Part shown: piece after piece, positions 32,743 through 41,192 of the stretch
Position numbering within the stretch: the stretch's first letter is position 1
Layout: every line of letters begins with the position of its first letter
From: Phycisphaera sp.
GTDB taxonomy: Bacteria > Planctomycetota > Phycisphaerae > Phycisphaerales > UBA1924
Assembly (NCBI GenBank): GCA_020639255.1
Contig: JACKGZ010000001.1
Coordinates: 186,001-250,000, forward strand
Direction: 5' to 3'
DNA length: 64,000 bases
Notes under the pieces: model-generated
The model's database searches: none
What the model was told of the DNA's origin: nothing
What the model saw: only the letters and a program-made list of their open reading frames with translations
Translations under genes and position numbers: made by a program

Positions 32743-33599
32743 TAGCTAGTAGAGAATTGGCGACGATGGCATTCGGTATCCACCAAGTCGGTAAGGGAAT
32801 GTGCTATTTGTGTGGACGTTCACTTGTCCCAATGGACGAGAAGGATGTGACGATAAGTACTGAGCATGTTGTGCCTAAGTCCATTCTCAAATTGGGTGGT
32901 CAACGTTATCCCGCAAGCTCATGCCCGATTACGTTAAAAGTACATGCCAAATGTGACAACAGCATGAAAGCAGGCATGGATGAGGGCCTTAAGCAATATC
33001 ATTTGCTATTTAGTGATAACGACAAATCAACAGAAACATTTGCTGTGCTCAAAAAAATAATTGATACAAGCAATATGCAGCAGATGAGCACAGGGATGTG
33101 GCGTGTTCCTGGGGTCGATGCTATTCATCATGCAGTGTCAAGATGGGTGTGTGGGTGTCATGCAATCTTGTTTAAGGAATATTTGCCATCTGAGAAAGTT
33201 CGGCATGGAGTCATTGGCCCGTTGTACCATTCTGGTGCAAAAACTGAGCAAAGACAAATGGAACAGATCGGTAGACAGAATTTCTTTTGGGATGCACTGA
33301 ATGAGTACTGTATTCCAGCGGCGATCGCACAGGGATCAATGGACTCTGTTGTTGCATGGGGGGACAAGGTACGATTTGATTTATTGTGGATAGAAAGCAA
33401 TACTAAAATATCGATTATACGAGGAAAGAGAAAGGCGTTGCAGCGAATATCGCATGGAAAGTATCGGGCATTGTGGCGGTTATTAGTGCCAGGGGTGTTG
33501 GAAATTGCACAGAAAGCGGGTCGCAACTGCTGGTGGTACGGCAACTACACAGTCGATGTACTTCCTCGTAACTCGGTGATTACAAATCTTGAAATCTGA
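32706..33599 (+). CDS. HNH-like nuclease-domain protein in an AT-rich patch
   Basis: Up to 297 residues; a later start at 32766 (MAFGIHQVGKG) is possible, and neither has a good ribosome-binding site. CYLCGRSLVPMDEKDVTIST, then EHVVPKSIL and LKVHAKCDNSM form the C-x-x-C ... E-H-V-V-P ... H-x-x-C-N pattern of an HNH-type zinc/metal site. The remaining 200 residues are unrecognised and rich in Trp, Lys and Ile. DNA is far more AT-rich than its surroundings, so it was probably acquired. HNH proteins of this kind are frequent in mobile and defence loci; no substrate can be inferred. Confidence 0.7.
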   Translation: MPTVLNNQKSLSIASRELATMAFGIHQVGKGMCYLCGRSLVPMDEKDVTISTEHVVPKSILKLGGQRYPASSCPITLKVHAKCDNSMKAGMDEGLKQYHLLFSDNDKSTETFAVLKKIIDTSNMQQMSTGMWRVPGVDAIHHAVSRWVCGCHAILFKEYLPSEKVRHGVIGPLYHSGAKTEQRQMEQIGRQNFFWDALNEYCIPAAIAQGSMDSVVAWGDKVRFDLLWIESNTKISIIRGKRKALQRISHGKYRALWRLLVPGVLEIAQKAGRNCWWYGNYTVDVLPRNSVITNLEI

Positions 33600-33630
33600 G
33601 ATATGTGGCTGCCAGAAATGAAGTTGTGTC

Positions 33631-34830
33631 TTATCCCACCGCCTTCACAACCTTCGCCGCCGCATCACCAAGATCACTCGCCGCCTGAAGCGTCGGCAGA
33701 TCGCCCGCGGCCTTCTTGAGGATCTCGCGCCCCGCCTCCACGTTCGTGCCCTCAAGCCGCACGACCAGCGGCACCTTGAAGCCGATGCTCTTGGCCGCGT
33801 TCACGATGCCCTGCGCGATCACCGCGCAGTCCATGATCCCGCCGAAGATGTTGACGAGGATGCCCTTCACCGCCGCGTCGGAGAGGATGATGCTGAAGGC
33901 TTCGGTGACGGCCTCCTCGCTCGCGCCGCCGCCCACGTCGAGGAAGTTGGCCGGCTCCCCGCCGTGGAGCTTGATGGTGTCCATGGTCGCCATGGCAAGG
34001 CCCGCGCCGTTGACGAGGCACCCGATGTTGCCGTCGAGCGCGATGTAGCTCAGCCCCATCCGGCTCGCCCGCATCTCGGCGGGGTTCTCCTCGGTCGGGT
34101 CGAAGAGGGCCTGGATCTCCTTGTGACGGAAGAGCCCGTTGTCGTCGAAGTTGAACTTCGCGTCGATGGCGAGCACCTCGCCGTCGGGGTGCTTGTCGGT
34201 GGGGGGGGTGACGATGAGCGGGTTGATCTCGGCGAGCGAGCAGTCCTTCTCGACGAACAGCTGCGCAAGGTTGGTCATGACCTTGACCGCCTGACCGACC
34301 TGCTTGCCCGTGAAGCCGAGCTGGAACGCGATGTTCCGCGCCGCGTAAGGCTGAAGCCCGAGCAGGGGGTGCAGCTCCTGCTTGATGATCGCATTCGGAT
34401 TCTCGGCCGCGACCTTCTCGATCTCGACGCCGCCCTCGCGCGAGGCGATCAGGATGTTGCGGCGCTTGGTGCGATCAACGGTGATGGCGAGGTAGTACTC
34501 GTGCGCGATGTCGACGCCCGCCGCGACGAGCAGCTTCTTGACTTCCAATCCCTCGGGCCCGGTCTGGTTGCTGACCATCTTGTTGCTCAGCATGAATCGC
34601 GCGGCCTCGGTCGTCTCCTCGGGCGAGCGCACAAGCTTGACGAACCCGGCCTTGCCCCGGCCGCCCGCGTGGACCTGCGCCTTGATGACGGCGAGGCTCG
34701 TGTGGGCCTGGCTCGTGATGTCCTTGTAGACGCCCGCCGCGGCCTCGACGGACTCGAGCAGCGAGCCCGCGGGAACCGGGACGCCGGCGGTCGAGAGCAG
34801 TTCACGGGCCTGGTATTCGTGGATCTTCAT
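33631..34830 (-). CDS. sucC: Succinate-CoA ligase (ADP-forming) subunit beta
   Basis: 399 residues from MKIHEYQARELL at 34830 (AGGAG 6 nt upstream); the 90-residue extension to 35100 is spurious. ATP-grasp landmarks: VKAQVHAGGRGKAGFVKL-type loop, SREGGVEIEKVA, LAEINPLIVT, and the C-terminal NIFGGIMDCAVIAQGI and VRLEGTNVEAG that contact CoA and the alpha subunit. It is the TCA-cycle step succinyl-CoA to succinate with ATP formation. sucD would be expected just downstream (leftward) but instead the HNH-like accessory gene is there, so the alpha subunit must be elsewhere. Confidence 0.95.
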   Translation of the reverse strand: MKIHEYQARELLSTAGVPVPAGSLLESVEAAAGVYKDITSQAHTSLAVIKAQVHAGGRGKAGFVKLVRSPEETTEAARFMLSNKMVSNQTGPEGLEVKKLLVAAGVDIAHEYYLAITVDRTKRRNILIASREGGVEIEKVAAENPNAIIKQELHPLLGLQPYAARNIAFQLGFTGKQVGQAVKVMTNLAQLFVEKDCSLAEINPLIVTPPTDKHPDGEVLAIDAKFNFDDNGLFRHKEIQALFDPTEENPAEMRASRMGLSYIALDGNIGCLVNGAGLAMATMDTIKLHGGEPANFLDVGGGASEEAVTEAFSIILSDAAVKGILVNIFGGIMDCAVIAQGIVNAAKSIGFKVPLVVRLEGTNVEAGREILKKAAGDLPTLQAASDLGDAAAKVVKAVG

Positions 34831-35075
34831 CGCGGGCTCCTGATAGGGATAGGTGAGCGATGGTACACCCGCGTTCTCGGGCCTGCGAGCGGCTCCGGAA
34901 GCGGCACCCGAAGCCGATGGTCGGCTTGTGGTTGCAAACGGCTTCGCGCGAAAAAATGGCGATCCGAGTCGCCCATCGCGGTTGAGCCGGATGCCGAGGT
35001 CCACGGCGGTGAAAGTGGGGAGAGACAGGGAGGTTGGGCTCTCTCCCCGGTTCGAGCCATCCGAAACCGGGGGGC

Positions 35076-35960
35076 ATGAACGAGACCACATCGACCTCAA
35101 TCCTTCGGCGGGGGCGTAGCCGAGGCCGAGCCTTCACTCTCATCGAGCTGATGGTCGTCATCGCGATCATCGGGGTGCTCATGGGCATCATCGTGCCCGT
35201 GGCGGCCAAGGCGAAATCCAGCGCCCAGGCCGTCACGAGCCTCTCCAACCTCCGCCAGCTGAGCCTGGGGTTCACCATGTACACCGACGCCGAGCGGAAC
35301 TTCCCCTCGGCCGACCGCCTCCCCGACGCCTACCGCCGGGCCCGCTGGTCGTTCGGCGGCGTCAACACCCTGCCCAGCGGCTCGACTGACCCGGTCGCGA
35401 GCCTGCCCCGCCCGCTGAACACCTATCTGGACCTTGAGGCCAACACCGCCGCCCTGAGCGAGGTCTACCAGTCGCCCGCCGACGACGGCCTCTACTACCT
35501 GGCCATCCCCGAGGAGCCGGTCTGGGAGCGTCTCGGTCTGGAGACTGACGCCAACATCGCCGAGACCTCGTTCCTCGCGCTCGGGACGAGCTACTTCGCC
35601 AACGAGTGGATGTGGTGTCAGCCCGGAGCCGCGATCGGCTACCACAACGAGGGCGGCCCCGGCAGCGCCTACACCACCCGCCTCGGCCCGCGGAATGTGA
35701 CGGCGGATCCGTGGCGGTTCGTCATCATGGGCGGCGCGGGCCAGATGGAGGCCGGCCGGTACTCCGACGCCGAACTCCAAACCGCCCTGGCGGTCGAGGG
35801 ATTCTGGTACGGCCCGCGCCTTGGCCACCTGGCCTTCCTCGACGGCTCGGTCCGTTCCGAGCGCATGGAACAGGGCGCCGACACCGGCCAGTACACCTTC
35901 TACGTCGACCCGCGCAAGCACAAATCACCCGATGCCTGGCGCCGAGCCTACGGGCCATAA
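35076..35960 (+). CDS. Type II secretion-like pseudopilin (prepilin N-terminal cleavage/methylation domain)
   Basis: 294 residues from MNETTSTSILRRGRSRGRAF at 35076. The basic leader followed by AFTLIELMVVIAIIGVLMG is a class III signal peptide processed by prepilin peptidase. The mature helix continues into a beta-rich body with LRQLSLGFTMYTDAERNFPS and a closing GHLAFLDGSVRSERM, a strand typical of the many planctomycete pseudopilin-like proteins. It may be a secretion pseudopilin or one of the large stand-alone family of these bacteria. It is divergent from sucC. Confidence 0.85.
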   Translation: MNETTSTSILRRGRSRGRAFTLIELMVVIAIIGVLMGIIVPVAAKAKSSAQAVTSLSNLRQLSLGFTMYTDAERNFPSADRLPDAYRRARWSFGGVNTLPSGSTDPVASLPRPLNTYLDLEANTAALSEVYQSPADDGLYYLAIPEEPVWERLGLETDANIAETSFLALGTSYFANEWMWCQPGAAIGYHNEGGPGSAYTTRLGPRNVTADPWRFVIMGGAGQMEAGRYSDAELQTALAVEGFWYGPRLGHLAFLDGSVRSERMEQGADTGQYTFYVDPRKHKSPDAWRRAYGP

Positions 35961-36081
35961 TCGGCCCGAAAGCCTGCCCGCGAATAAGCCCGAAACCTCG
36001 CCATCGGCGGGGCCTGGGCCTATCCTCTGACCCCCCGCCTCTGGAGCGTGGGGGTCACCTATCAAGCGGAGGATCGGCCGA

Positions 36082-37530
36082 ATGGCTGCAGGCACCAAAG
36101 GTACCGTTATCCAGGTCATCGGCTCGACGTTCGATGCCCAGTTCCCCGAGGACGCGCTCCCGGAGATCTACAACGCCATCGAAGTCACCTGGCAGCAGGG
36201 TTCCGAATCCAGGCGCCTCTTCGGTGAGGTCCAGCAGCACCTCGGCGGCGGCACCGTCCGCGCCGTCGCGCTCGGCTCGACCGACGGCATGAGCCGCGGC
36301 ATGTCGATCGTCGACACCGGCTCGCCCGTCTCCGTCCCCGTGGGCGAAGAAGTTCTCGGCCGAGTCTTCAACCTCCTGGGCAACCCGATCGACAACAAGC
36401 CCGCGCTCACCAGCGCCAAGCGCTCGCCCATCCACAAGGCCCCGCCCGAGTTTGACCAGCTCAACCCCAAGACCGAGATCCTCGTGACGGGCATCAAGGT
36501 CGTTGACCTGCTCTGCCCCTTCGTCCGAGGCGGCAAGATCGGCCTCTTCGGCGGTGCGGGCGTGGGCAAGACCGTCATCATCCAGGAAATGATCGCCCGT
36601 GTCGCCCGTGAGTTCGGCGGCTACTCCGTGTTCTGCGGCGTCGGCGAGCGCACACGCGAAGGCAACGACCTCTGGCTCGAAATGCAGGAAGCCGAGTACA
36701 CCGACGAGAACGGCCAGACCGCCCACGTCATCGACAAGGTGGCCATGGTGTTCGGTCAGATGAACGAGCCCCCCGGCTCGCGTCTGCGTGTCGCGCTCTC
36801 GGGCCTGACCATGGCCGAGGAGTTCCGCGATGCCTCCGGTAAGGAAACCATGATGTTCGTCGACAACATCTTCCGCTTCACCCAGGCGGGTTCGGAAGTG
36901 TCGGCGCTGCTCGGCCGTATGCCCAGCGCCGTGGGCTACCAGCCCACGCTCTCGACCGAGATGGGCGAGCTCCAGGAGCGCATCACCTCGACCGCCAAGG
37001 GCGCGATCACCTCGGTGCAGGCCATCTACGTGCCCGCCGACGACCTGACCGACCCCGCCCCCGCGACGGCGTTCGCTCACCTCGATGCGTTCGTCGTTCT
37101 CGCCCGTGGCATCGCCGAGAAGGGCATCTTCCCCGCGGTGGACCCCCTCGCTTCGACCTCGACGATCCTCGACCCGGGCGTGCTCGGCGAGCGTCACTAC
37201 GCGGTCGCCAGCAGCGTCCAGCGCATCCTCCAGCGCTACAAGGATCTCCAGGACATCATCGCGATTCTCGGCGTCGACGAGCTCTCCGAAGACGACAAGC
37301 TCATCGTGGCCCGCGCCCGCCGCATCGAGCGATTCCTCTCCCAGCCCTTCTACGTCGCCGAAGTGTTCACCGGCTTCCCCGGTATCTACACCAGCCTCGA
37401 GGACACGATCGACTCGTTCGAGCGTCTCGTCAACGGCGAGGGCGACGACCTGCCCGAGTCGGCGTTCATGTACGTCGGCACGCTCGACGACGCCCGCAAG
37501 AAGGCCGAGAAAATGGCCGCAAGCGCCTAA
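36082..37530 (+). CDS. atpD: F1F0 ATP synthase subunit beta
   Basis: 482 residues. Walker A GGAGVGKTVIIQE, the catalytic GERTREGNDLW, Walker B MMFVDNIFRF and the DELSEDD segment near the C-terminal helix (in the position of the DELSEED motif) are all present. GGAGG precedes the ATG. In most bacteria atpD follows atpA and atpG and precedes atpC; here it stands alone between a pseudopilin gene and a convergent protease gene, with a strong terminator just after its stop. The remaining ATP synthase genes must be elsewhere. Confidence 0.97.
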   Translation: MAAGTKGTVIQVIGSTFDAQFPEDALPEIYNAIEVTWQQGSESRRLFGEVQQHLGGGTVRAVALGSTDGMSRGMSIVDTGSPVSVPVGEEVLGRVFNLLGNPIDNKPALTSAKRSPIHKAPPEFDQLNPKTEILVTGIKVVDLLCPFVRGGKIGLFGGAGVGKTVIIQEMIARVAREFGGYSVFCGVGERTREGNDLWLEMQEAEYTDENGQTAHVIDKVAMVFGQMNEPPGSRLRVALSGLTMAEEFRDASGKETMMFVDNIFRFTQAGSEVSALLGRMPSAVGYQPTLSTEMGELQERITSTAKGAITSVQAIYVPADDLTDPAPATAFAHLDAFVVLARGIAEKGIFPAVDPLASTSTILDPGVLGERHYAVASSVQRILQRYKDLQDIIAILGVDELSEDDKLIVARARRIERFLSQPFYVAEVFTGFPGIYTSLEDTIDSFERLVNGEGDDLPESAFMYVGTLDDARKKAEKMAASA

Positions 37531-37555
37531 GTCTGACCTGCAACTTGTTCATTCC

Positions 37556-37584
37556 AAACGCCCGGGCCAATTGCCCGGGCGTTT
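37556..37584. terminator. Bidirectional terminator between atpD and the retropepsin gene
   Basis: AAACGCCCGGGC-CAATT-GCCCGGGCGTTT, a perfect 12-bp stem with a 5-nt loop, 26 bp after the atpD stop and 10 bp before the convergent stop. The A and T ends of the arms serve both directions. Confidence 0.9.
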
Positions 37585-37593
37585 GCTTTGGTC

Positions 37594-38739
37594 TCAATCG
37601 TCGAGTGACATTGACACTTCGAGGCGTTCTCCGTCGCGGTCGATCGTGAGCACAATTTCCGGCTCGCGAAACGCGGCCGCTCGCGCCGGCGCCGAAACCT
37701 CGGCCGCGGGTGTCCCGTTGATCGCGATGACGATGTCGCCCTCGCGCAGTCCGGCATGGGCCGCGGGCGATTCGGGCGTGGTGCCGGCGATGGTTGTCTC
37801 GCCGGTCGACGGGTTCATCCCGAGCATGACGCCGTAGCGCTTACGCACGGGTTTGCTCGCAACCCCTTCACCGGCAGCCGGAACGATCTTCAGCCGCTGG
37901 TTGACCTGGTCGAATGTCAGCGAGCACCCGCGCAGCACACCCGAACCGATATTGGCCATCGGGAGCATGTCGTTGGTCACAACCGTCGGGCGGTCGAGCC
38001 GCAAGGGCCCGAACGTCACCGCCCCGTCGAGCACGACTTCCGAGACCTCGAACTCGCTGTTCACCGTGCGCGCCACACCGACGGCCACCGGCTCGCCGAC
38101 CGTCGGCAGCGTCTCGACAAGCGAGCGCGGGAGGGTCAGCGCCGCCATCGAACCCGAATCGATGTGCGCCTCGACCTCGCGCCCGGCGACATGAATCGTG
38201 ACCGATAGCACCCCGTCTTGGGCATCGAACTCGACCACGCCCGCACCATCGGGTTCGGGCAGTTCCCCCTCCTCGATGAGGATGCGCCCGCCCGGATAGT
38301 CGAGCGTGAGCAGCGTGTCCTTGAACAGCGAGAATCCGACGATGCCACGGGGGGCGTCCTTGCCCGGGTACAGCGCGCTGCGGTCCCAGGTGATTGCCTC
38401 GACGTCGTCGAACCGTGCGCCGCCGATACCGACCGATCCGATCGCGACGGAGTGTGTCTCGATCGCTTCCGGGTTCATCGGATCACCTACGCGCCCCGCC
38501 TCGCCCAGTTCGAGTCCGAGTTCCTTGACGAGGTCGTCGTTGATCACCAAGGGTGGCGAGGCGCCCGTGTCGAGCAGAAATCGGTACGGCCCCTGTCCGT
38601 TGATCGTCACCCGCACCGAGGGCTTCTCGAAGTCGAGGTCCATCGGGGCCGCGACCGGTCCGTCAAGGTGCGTGGCGTGTGCCGAAACGGGCTGGGCCGT
38701 AACCGCGACGACCGCTGCGAGTACATGGATCAGTGGCAT
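37594..38739 (-). CDS. Secreted retropepsin-like aspartic protease with PDZ domain
   Basis: 381 residues with signal peptide (to about VSAHA). Two aspartic-protease half-sites are visible: FLLDTGASPPLV (about residue 57) and AHIDSGSMAALTL (about 195), so this single chain carries both catalytic aspartates. A C-terminal PDZ domain (about 300-375) reads RYGVMLGMNPSTGETTIAGT then HAGLREGDIVIAINGTPA. Predicted periplasmic or surface protease. Its start lies 14 nt from a perfect palindrome shared with the divergent PadR regulator gene, so it is probably that regulator's target. Confidence 0.85.
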   Translation of the reverse strand: MPLIHVLAAVVAVTAQPVSAHATHLDGPVAAPMDLDFEKPSVRVTINGQGPYRFLLDTGASPPLVINDDLVKELGLELGEAGRVGDPMNPEAIETHSVAIGSVGIGGARFDDVEAITWDRSALYPGKDAPRGIVGFSLFKDTLLTLDYPGGRILIEEGELPEPDGAGVVEFDAQDGVLSVTIHVAGREVEAHIDSGSMAALTLPRSLVETLPTVGEPVAVGVARTVNSEFEVSEVVLDGAVTFGPLRLDRPTVVTNDMLPMANIGSGVLRGCSLTFDQVNQRLKIVPAAGEGVASKPVRKRYGVMLGMNPSTGETTIAGTTPESPAAHAGLREGDIVIAINGTPAAEVSAPARAAAFREPEIVLTIDRDGERLEVSMSLDD

Positions 38740-38753
38740 GGGCGGGCTCCTTT

Positions 38754-38768
38754 AGTATGATTCATACT
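38754..38768. promoter_or_regulatory. Palindromic operator candidate between the protease and PadR genes
   Basis: AGTATGA-T-TCATACT, a perfect 15-nt palindrome, 14 bp upstream of the protease ATG and 48 bp upstream of the PadR ATG. PadR-family repressors bind short AT-rich palindromes with ATAC/GTAT-like half-sites, and this location would allow repression of both genes. Confidence 0.6.
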
Positions 38769-38816
38769 ATCAAGACGCGCGACGCGCGAGAATCCGTCAC
38801 CGGGTCAGGAGTTTCG

Positions 38817-39338
38817 ATGGCCGATCTGAGCGAGCTGGAAGGTGCCGTACTGGGGTTGATATGGCGGCAAGGGCCTCTGACGGCTCACGCCGTGCGGAGT
38901 GTGTTCGCAGGCTCGCCGACGCCCTACTTCAGCGGCAGCGAGGGGTCGATCTACGCCGTTGTCCGCAGGCTCGAGGGTCGAGGGCTGATCCGCGGCCAGG
39001 CCCGGGCGGGTGACGCCAGAGCCGCCCGCGACCTCTCTGTGTCGAAACCCGGCATCTCGGCGCTCCGGGCCTGGCTGGTGTTCGAGGATTCGATGGCAGG
39101 GCCGACGCCCGACCCGATCCGGACACGCCTGCTCTTCGCCGACGCGCTCTCGGCCGAAGAACGCCGAGCATGGCTTCTCTCGGCAAGGCAGGCCCTGGCC
39201 GCCGAGGTTGATTCGGCAAGAGAGCGGATCGGGATCGGCGATGATGACGCCGCGTCGCGCACCGCAGCCCGAGGTGCGCTCACCGTCGCGCAGGCCCGGC
39301 TCGACTGGATCACCGATGAGATCGCTCGCATAACCTGA
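38817..39338 (+). CDS. PadR-family transcriptional regulator
   Basis: 173 residues from MADLSELEGAVLGLIWRQGP at 38817 (AGGAG 6 nt upstream). The winged-helix domain (LTAHAVRSVF ... GSEGSIYAVVRRLEGRGLIR) has the Y-x-x-x-x-x-L-x-x-G-L-I pattern of PadR. The C-terminal half is the helical dimerisation region (AEERRAWLLSARQALAAEVD). It is divergent from the retropepsin gene with a 15-nt palindrome between them, which suggests autoregulation plus control of the protease. Confidence 0.87.
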   Translation: MADLSELEGAVLGLIWRQGPLTAHAVRSVFAGSPTPYFSGSEGSIYAVVRRLEGRGLIRGQARAGDARAARDLSVSKPGISALRAWLVFEDSMAGPTPDPIRTRLLFADALSAEERRAWLLSARQALAAEVDSARERIGIGDDDAASRTAARGALTVAQARLDWITDEIARIT

Positions 39339-39415
39339 ACCATACGGCTGCCATTCGAGTGCACGGCTGCTATTTCGGGTACAGTCGCATCGGGCAGCGG
39401 GACGAGGAGCATCTG

Positions 39416-39910
39416 ATGGTTAATACAAAGACAGCCCCACGTCGCGAGCTGAGCTTTGCCTCGCTCGATGAACTCAGCGCCGAGCTCGATCGGCTCGAAG
39501 CCGCCAATGCCGCCGGCAACCTCGGGCACACCGGCAACTGGACGCCCGCCCAGATCATCGATCATCTGGCCAACTTCTGGACCTGCTCGCTCGACGGATT
39601 CCCTGGCGGGAAGCCGCCGCTGCTCTTGCGTGTGGTGTGCCAGTTGTTCTTCAAGAAGGGCGCCAAGGCCGGCAACCAGCCGCCGCCCGGGTTCAAGATC
39701 CCCAAGGAAGCGCCGCACTTCCAGCCGCGAGAAGGTGTCACGTTCGAGCAGGCGACGGAGGCGCTCCGCACCTGCATCGAACGCGTGAAGCGGGGCGACA
39801 GCTACGTCCCCGCTAGCCCGCTCTTCGGCAAGCTCACCGGCGAAGAATGGACCCGGATGCACCTGGGCCACTGCGGCATGCACCTGTCGTTCATTTCGAT
39901 CAACGAGTAA
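39416..39910 (+). CDS. DUF1569/DinB-like protein
   Basis: 164 residues from ATG 39416 (GAGGAG upstream). Helical, with GNWTPAQIIDHLANFW near the start and HLGHCGMHLSFI at the end; the spaced histidines correspond to the metal-binding sites of DinB/YfiT-type four-helix proteins. ELSAELDRLEAAN and EALRTCIERVKRGD fit helices 1 and 3. Members may be metal-dependent thiol transferases, but this branch is uncharacterised. Followed after 11 bp by the EamA gene in the same direction. Confidence 0.8.
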   Translation: MVNTKTAPRRELSFASLDELSAELDRLEAANAAGNLGHTGNWTPAQIIDHLANFWTCSLDGFPGGKPPLLLRVVCQLFFKKGAKAGNQPPPGFKIPKEAPHFQPREGVTFEQATEALRTCIERVKRGDSYVPASPLFGKLTGEEWTRMHLGHCGMHLSFISINE

Positions 39911-39921
39911 GGAGTCGACCG

Positions 39922-40416
39922 ATGGTCGCGATCGTCTTCGCCGTGCTGGCGGGGCTGTGCTGGGGCGTGGGCGAGGTCTTCACCAAGAGCGTGCTGCACA
40001 CAAAGTCGATCGGCCCGATCACGGCCATCGCCGTGCGCTCGACCGTCGCCCTGCCCGTCATGTGGGCGGTCTGGGCCGCGCTCGTCGCGGGACGCAAGAT
40101 GGAGCCCGTGAGGTTCTGGCAAGCCGAGACGGGCACGCTTCTCAAGCTCATCCTCGGCTCGGGCCTCATCGCCGGCGCGGGCGGCATGCTCTGTTTCTAT
40201 CTCGCGCTCAGCTTCGGCGAGGTCAGCCGCGTCAAGCCCATCGCCTTCTCGCTCGCGCCCGCTATCGCGGTCATGCTCGGCGTGCTCTTCCTGCACGAGG
40301 CATTCGACTGGCGCAAGGCCGCGGGCGTTGTGCTGATCATCGCGGGCGTGATCGTGCTTGCGACGGCAGGTGCATCACACAATCCAGTGCTGGAAACAAC
40401 GAGTCTCAGCCGATGA
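39922..40416 (+). CDS. Short EamA-family (drug/metabolite transporter) protein
   Basis: 164 residues from MVAIVFAVLAGLCWGVGEVF at 39922 (AGGAG upstream). One EamA module with about five helices (WGVGEVFTKSVL in helix 1; LGVLFLHEAFDWRKAAGVVL at the end). Full-length DMT carriers have two such modules, so this half-size form should act as a dimer or with a partner. The stop is 6 bp from the convergent fabG stop. Confidence 0.83.
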   Translation: MVAIVFAVLAGLCWGVGEVFTKSVLHTKSIGPITAIAVRSTVALPVMWAVWAALVAGRKMEPVRFWQAETGTLLKLILGSGLIAGAGGMLCFYLALSFGEVSRVKPIAFSLAPAIAVMLGVLFLHEAFDWRKAAGVVLIIAGVIVLATAGASHNPVLETTSLSR

Positions 40417-40422
40417 CAAAGT

Positions 40423-41163
40423 TCAGCACATCGTCATGCCGCCATCGACCGTGATGACCTGGCCCGTCAGGAACCCCGCATCGTCGCTCGTCACGTACGC
40501 AACTGCGGCCGCGATGTCCTCGGGCGTGCCCAGCCGCTTCACCTGGATCAGGCCCTTGACCGATTCGAGCACGCTCTCGGGCAGGTTGGCGGTCATGTCG
40601 GTCTGGATGAACCCCGGCGCGACGACGTTGGCGGTGATGCCCTTGCCGCCGATCTCGCGGGCGACCGTGCGTGTCATGCCGACGAGCCCGCTCTTGCTGG
40701 CGGCGTAATTCGCCTGCCCCGCGTTCCCGACGAGGCCCGAGGTCGAGGCGATGTTGACGATGCGCCCGAACTTGCCCTTCATCATCGCGCGGGCCGCTGC
40801 CCGCATCGCGACGAACGCGCTCGTCAGGTTGGTCTCGATGACCGAGTCCCACTCCTCGTCCGTCATGCGGAGGATCAGGTTGTCGCGCGTGATGCCCGCG
40901 TTGTTGACGAGGATGTCGAGCCTGCCGTGCTCAGAAGCCACGCCCTCGACGGCCTCGGCGAACGCCTTGCGATCGGAGATATCGACGGCGCAGACGCTCG
41001 CTTTGCCCCCGGCCTCCTCGATCTGCGACTTCACCTCGCTCAGCGGGCCCTCGCTCCGGCTGGCCAGAACGACATGACGACCATCAGCAGCCAAGCGAAG
41101 CGCCACGGCCTTGCCGATGCCGCGGCTGGCGCCGGTGACGAATGCGATGCGTGTATCAGACAT
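40423..41163 (-). CDS. fabG: 3-oxoacyl-[acyl-carrier-protein] reductase
   Basis: 246 residues, the standard SDR length. GASRGIGKAVALRLA binds NADPH, VNNAGITRDNL and the catalytic triad Ser (NIASTSGL), Tyr and Lys (YAASKSG) are intact, and the C terminus is GQVITVDGGMTM. It catalyses NADPH-dependent reduction of 3-ketoacyl-ACP. It is the last gene of the leftward rpmF-plsX-fabH-fabD-fabG cluster. The acyl carrier protein gene that often follows is not present. Confidence 0.95.
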   Translation of the reverse strand: MSDTRIAFVTGASRGIGKAVALRLAADGRHVVLASRSEGPLSEVKSQIEEAGGKASVCAVDISDRKAFAEAVEGVASEHGRLDILVNNAGITRDNLILRMTDEEWDSVIETNLTSAFVAMRAAARAMMKGKFGRIVNIASTSGLVGNAGQANYAASKSGLVGMTRTVAREIGGKGITANVVAPGFIQTDMTANLPESVLESVKGLIQVKRLGTPEDIAAAVAYVTSDDAGFLTGQVITVDGGMTMC

Positions 41164-41192
41164 CGAAAGTTTCCTCGTAATCGTGTGGCGTC

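Noticed and set aside
34831..35100. 90-residue N-terminal extension of sucC
   Set aside because: It overlaps the divergent pseudopilin start, and MKIHEYQARELL at 34830 is the family N terminus with AGGAG before it.
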